Shown here: piece by piece, positions 61,608 through 64,000 of the stretch
Position numbering within the stretch: the stretch's first letter is position 1
Layout: each line of letters opens with the position of its first letter
Assembly (NCBI RefSeq): GCF_029697505.1
Contig: NZ_JARJEF010000007.1
Location: forward strand, 124,001 to 188,000
DNA: 64,000 nucleotides
Direction: 5' to 3'
DNA from: Pseudophaeobacter profundi
Lineage (GTDB): Bacteria > Pseudomonadota > Alphaproteobacteria > Rhodobacterales > Rhodobacteraceae
The notes under the pieces: model-generated
Told to the model about the DNA's origin: nothing
Databases searched by the model: none
Seen by the model: only the letters and a program-made list of their open reading frames with translations
Position numbers and translations under genes: made by a program

Positions 61608-61755
61608 GGTGGCTCTCCTGTCGGGGGGCGGCGCAACGCGCGACCTCTGGGCCCCTGTTGTAAATCTGTTGGCTCTCACATCTCTAGACCTAACCGACAG
61701 GCACCGGCTCTGCCAAGGCGTAAGGGGCAAACCCGATCAGCACCAGCTGCTCTCC

Positions 61756-62688
61756 CTAGGGCTGTTGCGGCGCGCCCAGGTAGGAAACCACACCGGCAAT
61801 GCTGGCGGCATCGCGCAGAAGGCGGTTGTGCCCCAGACCCCTTGTCACTTGCAACCTGGCACCGGGCCAGTGCTGCGCAAGGTCTTCAATCTCTGCCAGG
61901 GGGACAATCGGGTCGTCGTGGTCCTGCAGGATCAGCGCGGTCTGGGAAAGCTGCGGCAGCAAGTTCACCGCCTTCAACGCTGAAAAGGGCAGGCCATAGC
62001 GGGCCTCAATCCGCTGTTGCGTTGCCTTGGCCACCCGCTGCGAAAACCCCAGCTGCGCGGCCAGCCGCTGCAAGAAGCCTTCGACATCGGGCATTGGTGC
62101 AAGGAACGCCAGACGCTGCGCCTGCATGCCACGGCTGAGCGCGACAAGCACTGCCGCCGCGCCATTGGAATGGGCCACAACCCCGGCCAGCGGCCCCAGC
62201 TGGGCCGCGACCTCTTGCACCGTCAGGCGCATTTCGGGCAGTGAACTGCGGCGCCCCGCCGCCGCACCATGCGCTGGCGCATCAAAGGCCACCACCCGGT
62301 AGCCCGCTGCCACCAGTGGCGCGGCAAAGCCCGCCATCTGTCCGGCGCGCCCGCCAAAGCCATGCACCAATAGCACTGTCGGCAGCGGGGCGTCATCCAG
62401 AACGCCCTGCCCCGGTGCCTGATCGCGCCACTCATACAGGGGCACCAGCTCGCCGGTGCTCAGCCGTATCGGCCGCGCCCGCGCCGCCAGCAGCCAGTCA
62501 CGTTCGTGCCGCGGTAGTTTCTGGCGTCTTGGCCGGGTGAACAGATATGCCAAGAGCCGGGTCGCGACAGACGGCGCGCAGAAGCTGAGCGTCCCGGTGA
62601 TACGCTGCATCCATTTGGGCGCTTGCCGACGGGGCGCAGCGACAGATCGACGGACGACAGTAGGGCGGGCAGACACGGCAGTAACCAT
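61756..62688 (-). CDS. Alpha/beta hydrolase
   Basis: 310 residues; no clear signal peptide, with a basic N-terminus (ARPTVVRRSVAAPRRQAPKW). The hydrolase core has VLLVHGFGGRAGQMAGFA (oxyanion), the nucleophile Ser in VVAHSNGAAAVL (AHSNG in place of GxSxG), Asp in ILQDHDDPIVP and His in GLGHNRLL. The substrate is unknown. AAGGAG lies 7 bases before the ATG. Its promoter faces the HxlR-type regulator with paired dyads between, so it is probably the repressed target. Confidence 0.88.
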   Translation of the reverse strand: MVTAVSARPTVVRRSVAAPRRQAPKWMQRITGTLSFCAPSVATRLLAYLFTRPRRQKLPRHERDWLLAARARPIRLSTGELVPLYEWRDQAPGQGVLDDAPLPTVLLVHGFGGRAGQMAGFAAPLVAAGYRVVAFDAPAHGAAAGRRSSLPEMRLTVQEVAAQLGPLAGVVAHSNGAAAVLVALSRGMQAQRLAFLAPMPDVEGFLQRLAAQLGFSQRVAKATQQRIEARYGLPFSALKAVNLLPQLSQTALILQDHDDPIVPLAEIEDLAQHWPGARLQVTRGLGHNRLLRDAASIAGVVSYLGAPQQP

Positions 62689-62713
62689 GGGGCACTCCTT
62701 CAGGAACAAGTCG

Positions 62714-62753
62714 GTTCTATTTTAGAACTTATTATCAGTTCCATTTGAGAACT
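62714..62753. promoter_or_regulatory. Two tandem HxlR-type palindromes
   Basis: GTTCTATTTTAGAAC (62714-62728) is a perfect dyad (5-bp arms). AGTTCCATTTGAGAACT (62737-62753) repeats the same GTTC/GAAC arms with a different centre. Their centres are 24 bp apart, in the 92-bp gap between the hydrolase and the HxlR regulator. The pairing is what one expects for cooperative dimers. Confidence 0.7.
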
Positions 62754-62780
62754 CTGTCAACCCATGATAAGACTCCGCCT

Positions 62781-63302
62781 ATGAAATGGCATGATCTCAA
62801 CGAGGACGCCTGCCCCCTGGCCCGCGCCATGGGCGTGGTTGGCGACCGCTGGACCCTTCTTATCCTACGGGAATGTTTCCTTGGGGTGCGCCGGTTTGAC
62901 GGGTTTCAAAAACGCCTTGGCGTCACCCGCCACCTGCTGGCAGAGCGCCTAAAACGTTTGGAAACAATGGGGGTACTTGAACGCCGCCCCTATCAGCAGC
63001 GACCGCTGCGGCATGAATACCGGCTAACCCCCAGCGGCAAGAGCTTTGCACCGGTGTTGCTGGCGATGCAGGGCTGGGCCGAACACAACCTGCCCAGCCC
63101 CACGCCAACGCCCTTTACCTTTGTCACCCGCGATAGCGGCGCAGAGGTCGACCCGGTCGTGATCGACCGCAAGAGCGGGCAAGAACTGACCCATCGCACA
63201 GTTTTGATGGTGCCCAAACCCGCCAGCGACCAAAGCGCAGCAGACCTGCCCAGAACAGATCAGGCTGAGGGTGCAGCTGTTGCCGGGCCAAAGGCAAAGT
63301 AG
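62781..63302 (+). CDS. HxlR-type transcriptional regulator
   Basis: 173 residues. The HxlR winged helix is in MKWHDLNEDACPLARAMGVVGDRWTLLILRECFLGVRRFDGFQKRLGVTRHLLAERLKRLETMGVLERRPY; the C-terminal 70 residues are variable and low-complexity. The N-terminal Cys (DACPLARAM) is the conserved sensing Cys of redox/electrophile-responsive members. Starts at the ATG at 62781. Divergent from the hydrolase gene; paired dyads lie between. Confidence 0.9.
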   Translation: MKWHDLNEDACPLARAMGVVGDRWTLLILRECFLGVRRFDGFQKRLGVTRHLLAERLKRLETMGVLERRPYQQRPLRHEYRLTPSGKSFAPVLLAMQGWAEHNLPSPTPTPFTFVTRDSGAEVDPVVIDRKSGQELTHRTVLMVPKPASDQSAADLPRTDQAEGAAVAGPKAK

Positions 63303-63343
63303 GGTCAAAGATCAGACCCCAGCCACCCGGCAAACCGCCCCTG

Positions 63344-64000
<657 letters not shown>

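Overview
The window looks like a chromosomal segment of a Roseobacter-clade alphaproteobacterium (Rhodobacteraceae). The evidence is GC-rich coding sequence, the pairing of argH with small lipoproteins and lysA, a PHB thiolase/reductase pair, a long-chain polyprenyl (ubiquinone side-chain) synthase, a DmdC-type acyl-CoA dehydrogenase, ETF-ubiquinone oxidoreductase and an aa3-oxidase subunit IV. I see no rRNA, tRNA, CRISPR array, insertion sequence or prophage. The genus assignment is inference; no marker here settles the species.

Layout. 1-4 kb: lysA (cut by the left edge), two small lipoproteins and argH on the minus strand, head-to-head with a TlpA-like thioredoxin. 4-10 kb: a degenerate EAL protein, phaA and phaB each with an intrinsic terminator and a CTGC-N4-GCAG operator before phaA, a 51-residue small protein divergent from a LysR/EamA pair, and a small YdcH protein. 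10-17 kb: a tRNA methyltransferase-like gene, a DUF2007 gene, polyprenyl synthase, ispE, a secreted TPR protein and ETF-QO. 17-20 kb: soxR divergent from a VOC gene with a MerR-type promoter, greA, and an unknown membrane protein. 20-24.5 kb: molybdenum-cofactor operon fdhD-mobA-mobB-moeA divergent from azlCD. 24.6-32 kb: a tiny cytochrome oxidase subunit IV with a lipoprotein, a DmdC-like dehydrogenase with an MBL hydrolase, threonylcarbamoyl-AMP synthase, YqgE, DsbD-like and Nudix proteins. 32-38.6 kb: an HlyD-RND efflux pair, moaB, and a uracil-DNA glycosylase homologue lacking most Fe-S cysteines. 38.8-42.7 kb: pyrB, two small membrane proteins, a dihydroorotase homologue without its metal ligands, and plsY. 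43-46 kb: a YHS protein and a GbsR/MarR regulator with three unknown membrane proteins. 46-54 kb: gshA, rsmE/ubiA head-to-head, an OmpA-like protein, and moaE-moaD-pgsA. 54-64 kb: uvrC, a four-gene run (S49 peptidase, zinc-ribbon membrane protein, cation antiporter, pteridine-reductase-like SDR), an ABC exporter, CoxG, an alpha/beta hydrolase divergent from an HxlR regulator with paired operators, and pobA (cut by the right edge).

Most genes are conserved housekeeping or metabolic functions. The less ordinary content is small: non-catalytic enzyme homologues (pyrC-like, EAL), proteins too short for routine calling, dyad operators at divergent promoters, a terminator embedded in a convergent coding sequence, and a 494-bp convergent spacer with hairpins and a spaced repeat. 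I did not find a clearly new multi-gene system such as a defence island or biosynthetic cluster.
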